Assembly (NCBI GenBank): GCA_964435775.1
Contig: CAYTAP010000009.1
Coordinates: 1 to 49,536, forward strand
Direction: 5' to 3'
Source: CAYTAP01 sp964435775
GTDB lineage: Bacteria > Planctomycetota > Phycisphaerae > Tepidisphaerales > Tepidisphaeraceae
Length of the DNA: 49,536 bases
Below the pieces are notes generated by a model. It worked only from the letters and a program-made list of their open reading frames with translations, made no database searches and had not been told where the DNA came from. Below, one piece after another: positions 8,749 through 16,583 of the stretch (within the stretch, counting starts at the first letter, position 1; each line of letters opens with the position of its first letter). Position numbers and translations under genes: made by a program.

Positions 8749-9873
8749 CTATCGGCTCTGCTCCACCAGTTCTGCAATAACCCCCGCCACGGCGACAGCG
8801 GCGTCGGGTTTGCCGAGGGATTTGGCGGCGGCGGCCATGGTTCCCCGACGGGTGGCGTCGTAAAGCAGGGATTCGAGCACCGGTTTCAATCCGGCGGTGT
8901 TCTGCCGTACTTCCCGGGCGTCATCGACCACCACCGCCGCGCCCGCGTCGGCGAGCACCCGGGCGTTGGCGCGCTGGTGCATGTCCTTGTGGAAGGGGTA
9001 CGGCATAAGCACCGACGGGCAGCCGACGGCGGTCAACTCCGCGCAGGTACTGGCGCCTGATCGGCAGACCGCCAGCGTGGTCACCGCCCAGATGTCGGCC
9101 ATCGCTGGCGTGAAATCGATCACGCGGGCGGGCAGCTCAAACTCCCGGTACGCCGCCCGAACCGCGTCGGCGTGTTCCTTGCCGGCCAGGTGAAGCACCT
9201 GCCACCCTTGAAGTTTGATCAGCCTCAAGGTTGCGATGACCGCATCGTTGACGGTCTTCGCGCCCTGGCTGGCGCCGGTGATCAGAAGCGTATTCGTCCC
9301 CGGATCAAGTCCCAGACGCCCGGCCGCCTCCGCGCGGGTGGGGAGCGCGCGGATGTCGGCGCGGATCGGGCAGCCGGTCACGCGCACCTTGTGGCGCATG
9401 GGTTCGGCGATCCGGTCGCTCGTCGCCTCGAATTGACAGCAGACCGCCTCCACCGACTGCATCAGGTATTGATTGGCTTTTCCGGGGATGACATCGGGAT
9501 TGAGGATCGCGGTGGGCAAGCCCTTTTCGGCCGACATTTTCACGGCGACGCCGGCGGCATAGCCTCCCAATCCAAGGCACGCGATTGGGCTGCGTTCCCG
9601 CAAAAGCTGGCGCACCTGGTCCTTGGTTTCGCGCCAGGATTTCCAGAACTTGAGCAGCCCGCCGATCGTGCGAGTGGGGGGGACGATCGGTTGCGGGAGG
9701 AACTCAAAGCCGGTCGGTTCGAGGATCGCGCGGTCAATCGGGCGCTGGGTGCATAAAAACAGGGGCTTGGCGTCGGGGAGGACCTGGCGCAGCGCCTCGG
9801 CCACGGCGATGCCGGGATAGAGGTGCCCGCCGGTGCCGCCTCCGGCCAGTAAAATCGTCGTGGGGCTGGACAT
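8749..9873 (-). CDS. murG: UDP-N-acetylglucosamine--undecaprenyl-PP-MurNAc-pentapeptide GlcNAc transferase
   Basis: MurG makes lipid II at the inner face of the membrane by adding GlcNAc to lipid I. Seen: the glycine-rich ILLAGGGTGGHLYPGIAVAE at the very start, LGLGGYAAGVAVKMS near residue 95, the LLITGASQGAKTVNDAVI motif in the C-terminal Rossmann half, and CRSGASTCAELTAVGCPSVL, which binds the UDP-sugar. About 374 residues, as usual. The ATG at 9873 is chosen because the family's GGTGGH motif follows it directly; the open frame upstream overlaps ftsW and is not coding. The gap to ftsW is 22 bases. Confidence 0.94.
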   Translation of the reverse strand: MSSPTTILLAGGGTGGHLYPGIAVAEALRQVLPDAKPLFLCTQRPIDRAILEPTGFEFLPQPIVPPTRTIGGLLKFWKSWRETKDQVRQLLRERSPIACLGLGGYAAGVAVKMSAEKGLPTAILNPDVIPGKANQYLMQSVEAVCCQFEATSDRIAEPMRHKVRVTGCPIRADIRALPTRAEAAGRLGLDPGTNTLLITGASQGAKTVNDAVIATLRLIKLQGWQVLHLAGKEHADAVRAAYREFELPARVIDFTPAMADIWAVTTLAVCRSGASTCAELTAVGCPSVLMPYPFHKDMHQRANARVLADAGAAVVVDDAREVRQNTAGLKPVLESLLYDATRRGTMAAAAKSLGKPDAAVAVAGVIAELVEQSR

Positions 9874-9895
9874 TATGGGGTGGTGCCATCCATTT

Positions 9896-11167
9896 TCAGT
9901 GTGTGAATTGCCGCCAGATCCGTTCGCTGACGATGCGACGGGTCGGCGGCGGTGTCGCCGCGACAGGGCGCGGCGCGAAGAAATCGTCGTGCGATGCGTC
10001 CTCGTCGCCCATCGGTATAACCGTTTTGGCCGGATCCGACATCGGCAATTCATCATGGCGATGGCGGGCAATGCTGTAAAGGAGCCCCAGCGCGGCGCAG
10101 GTGATGACCAGCCCGGACCCGCCGGCGCTGATGAGGGGGAGGCTCAATCCTTTGGTCGGGACGCTGACGGTGGCGACCGCGATGTTGATCATCGCTTGAA
10201 GCCCGATCATCGATGCGATGCCGAACGCGAGCATGCGCCCGAATGAATCCCGCTTCTGCTTGATCAGTTGCCATGCGACATACAGGATGCCGAGGTACAG
10301 CGCGATCGTCAGCATCGCGCCGAACAGGCCGAGTTCTTCGCAGATGACCGCGAAGATGAAATCGGTCGTGTCTTCCGGCAAATACCCGAGCTTCTGAATC
10401 CCGTTGCCCAGCCCCTTGCCGAAAACGCCGCCGGTGGAGAACGAGAGGAGGCTCTGGATCATGTGATACCCCTCGCGCTGCGGTGCATCGTAAGGGTTCA
10501 TGAATGCCATGATCCGGCGGACGCGGTATTCCTTGTGCATGATGAACCATGTCGCCGCCGCCAGGGCGGGGACGAGGATGACGAGCACATGCCAGAGCTT
10601 GACGCGCCCGGAGAGAAGCATCGTGACGGCGCAAAGTCCCACGAGGGCGGCGGTCCCGAAATCTTGGAGGACCGTCAGCAGGCAGATGATCCCCACGGGA
10701 ACCAGCGTCAGCAGAAAGCCGCTGAAGCGTCCGATGTCCACCGGGCGATAGGTCAGCCACCACGCGAGGAAGATGACCACCGCCCATTTGCCCAGCTCCG
10801 ACGGCTGCACCTGCACAAACGCCAGCGGCAGCCAGCGTCGGGCGCCGTTGACCTCCAGCCCGATGTGCGGGATCAGGACGAGCACGCACATGGCCGTGGA
10901 AATCCCAAGGAACCAGAGGATTGGATTGCGCAAGGTCAATGGGCGAAACAGACGCGCGTAATCGATGTGTCCAACGACGAAGAACGTGATGATCGCCACG
11001 ACCGCATAGAGCAGATGCCGCGTTCCGCGCTGCGTCCATTGCCAATGGGGGTTGCCCGTGACACTCATCGACGCCGACTGCACCATCAAAATGCCCAACG
11101 CGAGCAGGGCGAGGACGCACAGCGTCAGGATGTCGCGGTGGCGCAACCGGTAGATGGAATCTTCCAT
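9896..11167 (-). CDS. ftsW: Lipid II polymerase of division, FtsW (SEDS family)
   Basis: A 423-residue SEDS-family membrane protein that polymerises lipid II with a partner class B PBP. About ten membrane segments are visible; family marks include LVQPSELGKWAVVIFLAWW-like sequence (here VQVQPSELGKWAVVIFL), the GYHMIQSLLSFSTGGVFGKG loop and the late GLSLPLISAGGSGLVITCAA. It ends with a Pro/Asp-rich cytoplasmic tail of about 60 residues, longer than in many FtsW. No Shine-Dalgarno sequence precedes ATG 11167, but GATAAT lies 7 bases before it, so a leaderless mRNA is possible. It heads the ftsW-murG-murC-murB-ddl run. FtsW rather than RodA is inferred from this position. Confidence 0.9.
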   Translation of the reverse strand: MEDSIYRLRHRDILTLCVLALLALGILMVQSASMSVTGNPHWQWTQRGTRHLLYAVVAIITFFVVGHIDYARLFRPLTLRNPILWFLGISTAMCVLVLIPHIGLEVNGARRWLPLAFVQVQPSELGKWAVVIFLAWWLTYRPVDIGRFSGFLLTLVPVGIICLLTVLQDFGTAALVGLCAVTMLLSGRVKLWHVLVILVPALAAATWFIMHKEYRVRRIMAFMNPYDAPQREGYHMIQSLLSFSTGGVFGKGLGNGIQKLGYLPEDTTDFIFAVICEELGLFGAMLTIALYLGILYVAWQLIKQKRDSFGRMLAFGIASMIGLQAMINIAVATVSVPTKGLSLPLISAGGSGLVITCAALGLLYSIARHRHDELPMSDPAKTVIPMGDEDASHDDFFAPRPVAATPPPTRRIVSERIWRQFTH

Positions 11168-11236
11168 TACACAGATTATCGGACGCGGGGCGTGTTCGGC
11201 ATGAGATTCCGGGGGGCCGTAAAGTGAAACGCGGAT

Positions 11237-11289
11237 GAACCACCAAGTTAACCATGAGGGCAAAGCCCTCATGGTTAACTTGGTGGTTC
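11237..11289. repeat. Perfect 25-bp inverted repeat with AAA loop
   Basis: Bases 11237-11261 and 11265-11289 are exact complements over 25 positions with a 3-base loop; the outer part reads GAACCACCAAGTTAACC. It lies between the start of ftsW and the end of the methyltransferase gene, both on the minus strand, and could end the methyltransferase transcript, although no clear T-run follows on that strand. The perfect match suggests recent origin or strong selection. Confidence 0.9.
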
Positions 11290-11313
11290 AAATCTCTTTG
11301 TCCTGAACCCGGC

Positions 11314-12108
11314 TTATCCACGCGAATGGGATTTTTTGCCGGCCAGGATCACGACAGGGAAGGAAATGTGAAGTTTGTCCTTTTCTCGTCGGGCGGCCAT
11401 GCCGATTTTGTCTTGGCCGACGTCGGCCGAGACGAGCTTTCGCACTTCGTCGGCAGGCTCGGGGGGCGTTCGGGTGGCGGTGAGGAGCGTATCGAGCTCG
11501 ACATCGACGCGGTAGAACTCCGGGCGGGTTTCCATCGCCAAGCCCAGGCGTTTGAACATGCCGGTCAGCTCATCGAGCGGCACGGCGCGGGTGTGAGAGG
11601 GGTCGCGGAGTTTTTCCAGATGGTCGTAGGCCTCCCCCTGGGCGGCGCTGGTGACGAAGACATCGGCGAGAACCACCCGCCCGCCTGGGCGGCAGACCCG
11701 CGCCATTTCATGGAGCACCTTGCCCGGATCGATCAGGTGATGAAATGCATAGCGGCTGACGACGGCATCAAATGAGTCATCGGCGAAGGGGAGCGCGGAT
11801 ACATCGCCCAGTTTCCAGGACACGTTTGTCAACATCCGTTGCTGTTGAAGGTGTTTGGCCTGTTCGATCATCGCGGGGGTGATGTCGATGCCCGTGGCGT
11901 GTTTGACGTGTGGCGCGAAGGCGCTGACCACGATCCCCGGCCCGCAGGCGACGTCGAGCAGCGTGCCGTCCTTGCCGATGGCCGCCGCAGCGATGAGCCG
12001 GCGCATCGCCTCATCATCCGAATGCGCCGCCATCTCGGCGAACGGGACGGCCTGCCGGGTGAACTGATCGACGATGAGGTCGTTGTGTTTGTCGTTGGAG
12101 GGGGTCAT
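11314..12108 (-). CDS. Class I SAM-dependent methyltransferase (UbiE/Methyltransf_11 type)
   Basis: A 264-residue cytoplasmic methyltransferase. SAM-binding motif I is LLDVACGPGIVVSAFAP near residue 52, followed by ATGIDITPAMIEQAK, the acidic-loop region VSWKLGDVSALPFADDSFDA and YAFHHLIDPGKVLHEMARVC, then PGGRVVLADVF; this order is typical of UbiE-like enzymes. Substrate is unknown; a quinone or small metabolite is possible but nothing here decides it. ATG 12108 has AAGGA 7 bases upstream. The frame is open to 12273, but that part is read from a heptamer repeat and is rejected. Confidence 0.88.
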   Translation of the reverse strand: MTPSNDKHNDLIVDQFTRQAVPFAEMAAHSDDEAMRRLIAAAAIGKDGTLLDVACGPGIVVSAFAPHVKHATGIDITPAMIEQAKHLQQQRMLTNVSWKLGDVSALPFADDSFDAVVSRYAFHHLIDPGKVLHEMARVCRPGGRVVLADVFVTSAAQGEAYDHLEKLRDPSHTRAVPLDELTGMFKRLGLAMETRPEFYRVDVELDTLLTATRTPPEPADEVRKLVSADVGQDKIGMAARREKDKLHISFPVVILAGKKSHSRG

Positions 12109-12124
12109 GGGTTGGTCCTTGTGA

Positions 12125-12260
12125 AAAAGTCGGCAGTGGGCAGTCGGCAGTGAATGCAAGGTCAATTCGTGTCCGTGGTCCGTGGTCCGTTGTGTCTCAC
12201 GTCTTACTTCCCACATCCCACTTCTTACTGCCCACTGCCCACTGCCCACTGCCGACTTTT
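12125..12260. repeat. Inverted GGCAGTG heptamer array
   Basis: GGCAGTG-type heptamers (GGCAGTG, GGCAGTC, GGCAGTG) after AAAAGTC at 12125-12152 are mirrored at 12233-12260, matching at all but one of about 28 positions. The centre holds three heptamers GTCCGTG, GTCCGTG, GTCCGTT (about 12171-12191). It lies between the oxidoreductase and methyltransferase genes. Confidence 0.88.
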
Positions 12261-12269
12261 CCTCTCCCA

Positions 12270-13310
12270 TCATCCACTGACATTCACACTCTTCCCGCTC
12301 TCGGCGCTTTTATACAGCGCATCGATGATCTGCATCAGGACAATTCCCTCACGCCCGCCGAGTAGGGGGGTGGCTTTGCCTTGGATGCACTGTCGGAAGT
12401 GGCGCATCATCGCGGCGTGGTGGACGGTCTTGGGGCCTTTGAGCGGGACGGCCTTGCACTGGCCGGACTCATCGAAATGACGGTACAGGATCGCGCCTTG
12501 AGGCGTGTACACCTCGATCGCGCCGGCATCTCCGTGAACTCGGCAGAGTGTGCCGTTTTGATTCGGCGGCTGGTTGATCGCCCAACTGCTCGCCAGCTCC
12601 AGTGACTTGCCATTTTCGAAAGTAATGAGTGCAAATGCCGCATCCTCGACATCGCTCGGCTTCTCGGCCGCGACGATTCCGCCGAAACGCTGCTGGGTGA
12701 TCGCATACACGCTCACGGGTTTGGGTTGGCCGAGCAGGAACCAGGCGAGGTCGAGCATGTGGAGTCCCAGGTCGATCAGCGCTCCGCCGCCGGAGCGGGC
12801 CTTGTCGGCATACCAGCCGGTGCCGATTGGGATGCCACGGGTCCGCATCCAGGAGGCGCGGGCGTGATACGCCTCGCCGGCATATCCCTTGTCGATTGCC
12901 TGCCTGGAGGATTGCTCATGCGAGCCAAAGCGGCGCTGGGCGGCGTAGAGGAGCGTCTTGTGCGCCTTGGCCGCCGCGATGTCGATCCGCTTAGCCTCCT
13001 TGGCATTCAGCGCCGGGGGGAACTCGCAGATGACATGTTTCCCCGCCCGCAGCGCGGTGATGATCGTTTCGGCGTGAAGGTCGTTGGGCAAGCAGACGCT
13101 CACGGCGTCAATCGCCTTGTCGCGGATCAGGTCGGCGGCGTCGGCGTATTCCTGCTTGACGGCGAAATCCACCATCACCTTCGCGCGACGCGACGGGATG
13201 AGGTCAGCGACCGCGACGATCTTAAACCCCGGCGTATCACGATACCCCGCCGCATGCGCCAGGCCCGGCCAGCCGGCGCCGATGATTCCAACTTTTGTGA
13301 TTTCAGGCAT
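12270..13310 (-). CDS. Gfo/Idh/MocA family oxidoreductase
   Basis: A 346-residue NAD(P)-dependent sugar-type oxidoreductase. The N-terminal Rossmann motif is VGIIGAGWPGLAHAAGY, followed by the family's VSVCLPNDLHAETIITALRA and GKHVICEFPPALNAKEAKRI; here the usual catalytic EKP lysine position reads EFP, so the conserved Lys of EKP is missing. The C-terminal part has GGGALIDLGLHMLDLAWFLL, the common GG.L.D.G.H motif. Substrate unknown; such genes abound in planctomycetes for sugar and inositol metabolism. ATG 13310 has no Shine-Dalgarno sequence but a good promoter just upstream. Confidence 0.88.
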   Translation of the reverse strand: MPEITKVGIIGAGWPGLAHAAGYRDTPGFKIVAVADLIPSRRAKVMVDFAVKQEYADAADLIRDKAIDAVSVCLPNDLHAETIITALRAGKHVICEFPPALNAKEAKRIDIAAAKAHKTLLYAAQRRFGSHEQSSRQAIDKGYAGEAYHARASWMRTRGIPIGTGWYADKARSGGGALIDLGLHMLDLAWFLLGQPKPVSVYAITQQRFGGIVAAEKPSDVEDAAFALITFENGKSLELASSWAINQPPNQNGTLCRVHGDAGAIEVYTPQGAILYRHFDESGQCKAVPLKGPKTVHHAAMMRHFRQCIQGKATPLLGGREGIVLMQIIDALYKSAESGKSVNVSG

Positions 13311-13319
13311 GGGAGGGAA

Positions 13320-13348
13320 GTTATAGACCGCCACCCGCGCGGCGGCAA
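13320..13348 (-). promoter_or_regulatory. Promoter of the Gfo/Idh/MocA gene
   Basis: On the minus strand TTGCCG (13348-13343), 17 bases, TATAAC (13325-13320), then 9 bases to the ATG at 13310. Transcription would start two or three bases before the start codon, giving a nearly leaderless mRNA; this fits the absence of a ribosome binding site. Confidence 0.55.
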
Positions 13349-13474
13349 CCGCATTAATCTTCTTTGATTACACCCCCTCCCTACCGTGCCATGTGATGGG
13401 TGCACGACCACACGCGGGGCATTTCATGGCTCGAAATGTGCGCAATAGTGTGGCAAGGCATCCGTGCGGTCTAA

Positions 13475-13642
13475 TCAGACCATCTTCGCCTTCTTTGTCT
13501 CGCCGAAGGTAACAATCTTTACCTTCATTTGTTCGCCAAATGGGACTGGCTTGATCTGAATATCTTCGCCATATGTCACAATCTTGACTTTGATGTCTTC
13601 GCCATACTCCACAATTTTTACTCTGATTGGCGCGCCACTCAT
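13475..13642 (-). CDS. Small beta-repeat protein of 55 residues, next to nuclease gene
   Basis: Found by hand translation. ATG 13642 follows GGAG with 5 bases spacing, the best ribosome binding site in this region, and the frame ends at TGA 13475. The protein is almost wholly four degenerate repeats of about 12 residues: RVKIVEYGEDI, KVKIVTYGEDI, QIKPVPFGEQM, KVKIVTFGETK, then KAKMV. The alternation of charged and aliphatic residues with a YGE/FGE turn predicts short beta strands in register, as in tiny beta-repeat folds such as the septoil-knot or beta-flower proteins; that likeness is inference. It lies 53 bases after the EVE-nuclease gene on the same strand, shares its AT-richer composition, and may be its partner. 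Confidence 0.65.
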   Translation of the reverse strand: MSGAPIRVKIVEYGEDIKVKIVTYGEDIQIKPVPFGEQMKVKIVTFGETKKAKMV

Positions 13643-13695
13643 GTTTGCTCCATATGACTTTGGTTTCCTACATCAATCCACTAGAAGTGAGATAT

Positions 13696-14523
13696 TCACC
13701 GACCCCATCGCATCTTTTGCCCTTTCTGTAATAATTCTCGAATCTCAAATACCTTATGAACGTGCTTTGCAACCTCTCTGGTTTTGTCGTCATGATACCA
13801 ACACGCAACAGCCACGGGAAGCCGCTCAGTCGCGTCTTCAGAAATCAACCTGCGGCGGCACACTTGTTCATCATGCCCGTGCCGAATGAAACTGCTGCTG
13901 AGTGTTTCAACTTCGAGATGAACAGGATCGCATTTGCCTACGAGTGTCACCAGCAAGTCGGGGAAGCGGCTTCGCATCCGTTCGATTTTCTGAATACCCA
14001 GCCGCTTGTGGGCGGAAACCAGAATTCCAATGACTTCTTGCTCATTTTTTGGATCTCGCTCAAGCAGAGGTATTTTTGCGGGATCCATGGCCCGGTTCTG
14101 GACGACATGCTGTATTTTCCTGAAGTCCGCTGCTGATATCGGCATGAGGGTTTGATTCCCAAATGTCTTTCGACCAAGCATCGTATTGATTGAAGGTACG
14201 GTTACAGGGGATGCCAATGGTTTGCGGAGGGACTGTCCTAGGATTGCCCATGCATACCTGCTCCGTACAAGCTCACGTGCGCGCGGAGGGATGGGAATTC
14301 TTTGTGAAGGTATTTTGATGCACTCGTAAAAGCCAACGACCTGGTGTACTGGTTCTTGCCTGACTTCGTCCGTGTAAGCAAATGCAATCCATTTATCTCC
14401 CACTTGCATTTTCTTCAAAGGCCGAGGGAATTCTTTCCCGTGAGTCCACCAAAGCGCTCCAGGCCATGCGGTGAAAGAATGCAAATCATGTCTTGCGACG
14501 AAATATTTTGGCTCTCTTGCCAT
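13696..14523 (-). CDS. EVE-like plus PD-(D/E)XK-like nuclease, candidate modification-dependent restriction enzyme
   Basis: 275 residues with two parts. Residues 5-70 (KYFVARHDLHSFTAWPGALW through QVVGFYECIK) look like an EVE/PUA-like domain, a fold that binds modified bases. Residues 160-245 look like a PD-(D/E)XK nuclease: E161/E163 in the first helix, D189 in RFPDLLVTLV, then E204 and E206 in HLEVE, followed by SSSFIRHGHDEQ (H215, H217, D218) and VAVACWYHDD. The F..HGHD and CW..D pattern is one I associate with a group of predicted restriction-like nucleases. A Lys of the ExK motif is replaced by Glu, which some members of that group share. The ATG has GGA 9 bases upstream and an AT-rich TATATT further up. 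Base composition is visibly lower in GC than its neighbours, so transfer is likely. Confidence 0.6.
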   Translation of the reverse strand: MAREPKYFVARHDLHSFTAWPGALWWTHGKEFPRPLKKMQVGDKWIAFAYTDEVRQEPVHQVVGFYECIKIPSQRIPIPPRARELVRSRYAWAILGQSLRKPLASPVTVPSINTMLGRKTFGNQTLMPISAADFRKIQHVVQNRAMDPAKIPLLERDPKNEQEVIGILVSAHKRLGIQKIERMRSRFPDLLVTLVGKCDPVHLEVETLSSSFIRHGHDEQVCRRRLISEDATERLPVAVACWYHDDKTREVAKHVHKVFEIRELLQKGQKMRWGR

Positions 14524-14588
14524 CGGTGCGATCCTTTTTTGTTTAATATATGATGGGTACGAACCCTTGCGTGCGCCGCCTCTCCCCC

Positions 14589-14623
14589 AATCAAAAATCC
14601 CAAATCAAAAATCGAAAATTCCT
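14589..14623. repeat. AATCAAA heptamer array
   Basis: Five heptamers in strict register: AATCAAA, AATCCCA, AATCAAA, AATCGAA, AATTCCT. They end four bases before the apgM stop and lie about 65 bases upstream of the nuclease start. Similar seven-base tandem repeats are known from cyanobacterial genomes as STRR sequences. Confidence 0.75.
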
Positions 14624-14626
14624 CCC

Positions 14627-15838
14627 CTACAGGTTCCCTCCCCGTAAAAAATATTCCATCAGCTCATGCCCCTGTTCAATATGCAGGTCGCCCCCTTTGG
14701 CGTTGCGTTCGGAGTAGGGGAGAGGGACCAAACTCTTCACCCTTGTCCCCGCCATAGCGAAGGGGACGGGCGCGTAGCCGTGTTTGCGGGTGGCGATGTT
14801 TGTCGGATGGTCCGGCAACACAAGCAGCCGCCACTCGGGGAACGTCTTGAGCTTTTCGAGCACCGGCGCGACGACGTATTTGTCGATGTGCTCAATGGCC
14901 GCGACCTTTGTCTTCACATCCGCCTGATGGGAGGCCTCATCGGGCGCTTCGATGTGGGAGAGGACGAGGTCGTATTGATCGAGCATCTTCGCCGTTTCGA
15001 TTCCCTGCCCGGCGTAGTTGGTGTCGTGAAAGCTCGTCATCCCCTCCACCTCATGGACATCCCAACCAAGCAGCACGGCCAGCCCGCGCAGGAGGTCCAC
15101 GCCGGTGATCATGCAGCCGCTTTGGACGGCGAATCGCTCCTTGAACGTCGGCATTTTCGCGGCGTGTCCCTGGCCCCACAGCCAGACCTGGCTTGCCGGG
15201 TTCAGATTGTTCTCCATCCGCACCGCGTTGATCTCGTGGCGGGCGAAGAGGGCGGCCGACTCGCTCATGATCCGTCGCAATCGTTCCGCGCCTTCCCCTT
15301 TGGGAAGCCACTTGTCCGCCTTCTCTTCGGGGATCTCGTGCGGCGGTTTGGTGGTCACATCAAACGGCTCGCTCCCGCGATAAACGAGCAGGTTGCGATA
15401 GGAGACGCCGTTGTGAAACTCAAACCCATCAAGCAGCCCGACCCGCTGCAGATGATCGCGCAAATCCGCCAAGAGCCGCTGCGCCTCGGCGTCGCTGATC
15501 CCCCCGGCCGAGTGATCCTTCATCACCCCATCAACCACAGTCACGAGGTTGCAGCGAAAAACCCAGTCGGACGGCGAAAGCGGAATTTGCTGCGCAGCCG
15601 CCTCCAGCGGCGCCCGGCCGGTGTGATATACCCCGGGGTCATATCCCAGCAGCGTCATCGTCGCCACATCCGACCCCGACTCAAAGCCATCGGGTACTGT
15701 CCGCACTGTCCCCTGTCGCCCCGCAGTCGCCACCTGATCCATGAATGGCGTTCGCGCCGCCTCGATCGGCGTCTTTCCACCCAGTTCAGCCAACGGCTCA
15801 TCGGCCGCCCCGTCGGGAATGATGATCGCGTACTTCAT
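14627..15838 (-). CDS. apgM: Cofactor-independent phosphoglycerate mutase, archaeal type
   Basis: A 403-residue alkaline-phosphatase-superfamily enzyme that interconverts 3- and 2-phosphoglycerate in glycolysis. Visible marks: the metal site at the start (YAIIIPDGAADEP), GFESGSDVATMTLLGYDP with the serine that carries the phosphate, FRCNLVTV and the DHSAGGISDAEA stretch, NPASQVWLWGQG, and the late metal-binding LVLPDHPTNIATRKH and GHELMEYFL. Length and motifs match the ApgM group rather than the bacterial GpmI. Start at ATG 15838 gives the family's N-terminus. It stands alone between repeat-rich spacers. Confidence 0.92.
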   Translation of the reverse strand: MKYAIIIPDGAADEPLAELGGKTPIEAARTPFMDQVATAGRQGTVRTVPDGFESGSDVATMTLLGYDPGVYHTGRAPLEAAAQQIPLSPSDWVFRCNLVTVVDGVMKDHSAGGISDAEAQRLLADLRDHLQRVGLLDGFEFHNGVSYRNLLVYRGSEPFDVTTKPPHEIPEEKADKWLPKGEGAERLRRIMSESAALFARHEINAVRMENNLNPASQVWLWGQGHAAKMPTFKERFAVQSGCMITGVDLLRGLAVLLGWDVHEVEGMTSFHDTNYAGQGIETAKMLDQYDLVLSHIEAPDEASHQADVKTKVAAIEHIDKYVVAPVLEKLKTFPEWRLLVLPDHPTNIATRKHGYAPVPFAMAGTRVKSLVPLPYSERNAKGGDLHIEQGHELMEYFLRGGNL

Positions 15839-15889
15839 GCCTAAGAGAGTAGCGGCGCGAAAGGGAGGGGGGAAGGATGAAGGAGTTTT

Positions 15890-15960
15890 GTAGGGTCCGC
15901 AGTCCTCTGCGGACCGTGTTGTGATGGCCGTTAAAGGTCCGCACGGGGTGCGGACCCTAC
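15890..15960. repeat. GTAGGGTCCGC hairpin (BIME-like)
   Basis: Arms 15890-15915 and 15936-15960 are near-perfect complements starting GTAGGGTCCGCA. Each arm is also an inner palindrome, GGTCCGCA against TGCGGACC. Same family as the inner repeat at 6038-6106. A lone GGATGAA heptamer (15874-15880) lies just before it. Confidence 0.85.
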
Positions 15961-15974
15961 GGGGCCTGAAAAAT

Positions 15975-16080
15975 CACGAGCCGGAAGCGTCAGCGACGGA
16001 TTCCCTGCGTTGTGTTTCCCGGCGCGGGCGATGGGCATGGTCCGCTGATCATGGTCCGTCGCTTACGCGTCCGGCTCGTG
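15975..16080. repeat. Inverted CACGAGCCGGAAGCG repeat
   Basis: Arms 15975-16000 and 16055-16080 match as complements at 24 of 26 positions. A second copy of the element is at 34573-34677. With the hairpin at 15890-15960 it fills most of the 373-base gap between the apgM start and the membrane protein stop; I see no gene in that gap. Confidence 0.85.
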
Positions 16081-16211
16081 GCGGCAATCGCATGGGTGCG
16101 TAGGCGATTGATCGCCAACAAGGCCACGTTATGTGAGTATTGACCGGGTGGTTCTGCGTGGTAAAGGAACGCCTTGGCCAGTTTCTCAAGGGTCTGCGCT
16201 GGCCCGGGCAT

Positions 16212-16535
16212 TCAGCCGTGATCCTTCGTGCGTTGATTCCAGAGGAGAAAGAAGACGAGCGTGATGAGCACCGTCGGCGCGCACAGGAGGGTCGCCAGCC
16301 ACACATGGGGGGCGTCGCTCAGCCAGAGCCACAGGGGAAATGAGATCAGGGTGAACAGGGATACATAGAACCCCATCAGCGCGAAGCTGTAGCCAAGTTG
16401 CGTCAACGTTGACCGCTTGAACCACATGGCGGCGGCGAGCGCGGCGAGCAGGAGTGAAATCCCGTTCAGGATCACGCAGATGGCGCCAAAGAAACTCACC
16501 AGCGAGAGTCCGTCGATGCTATCTGGTGCAGGCAT
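16212..16535 (-). CDS. Small membrane protein, three transmembrane segments
   Basis: 107 residues, not recognised. Hydrophobic segments at about residues 9-31 (LVSFFGAICVILNGISLLLA), 45-70 (GYSFALMGFYVSLFTLISFPLWLWL) and 75-97 (WLATLLCAPTVLITLVFFLL), with a charged C-terminus. ATG 16535 has a perfect GGGAGG 5 bases upstream, which decides it over an earlier in-frame start at 16574. It lies 48 bases after accC on the same strand and may be cotranscribed; no function can be assigned. Confidence 0.65.
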   Translation of the reverse strand: MPAPDSIDGLSLVSFFGAICVILNGISLLLAALAAAMWFKRSTLTQLGYSFALMGFYVSLFTLISFPLWLWLSDAPHVWLATLLCAPTVLITLVFFLLWNQRTKDHG

Positions 16536-16583
16536 ACTGGCCTCCCGGCGTCTTTGCGCGCCCAATCCCCACACACCCGTTCA

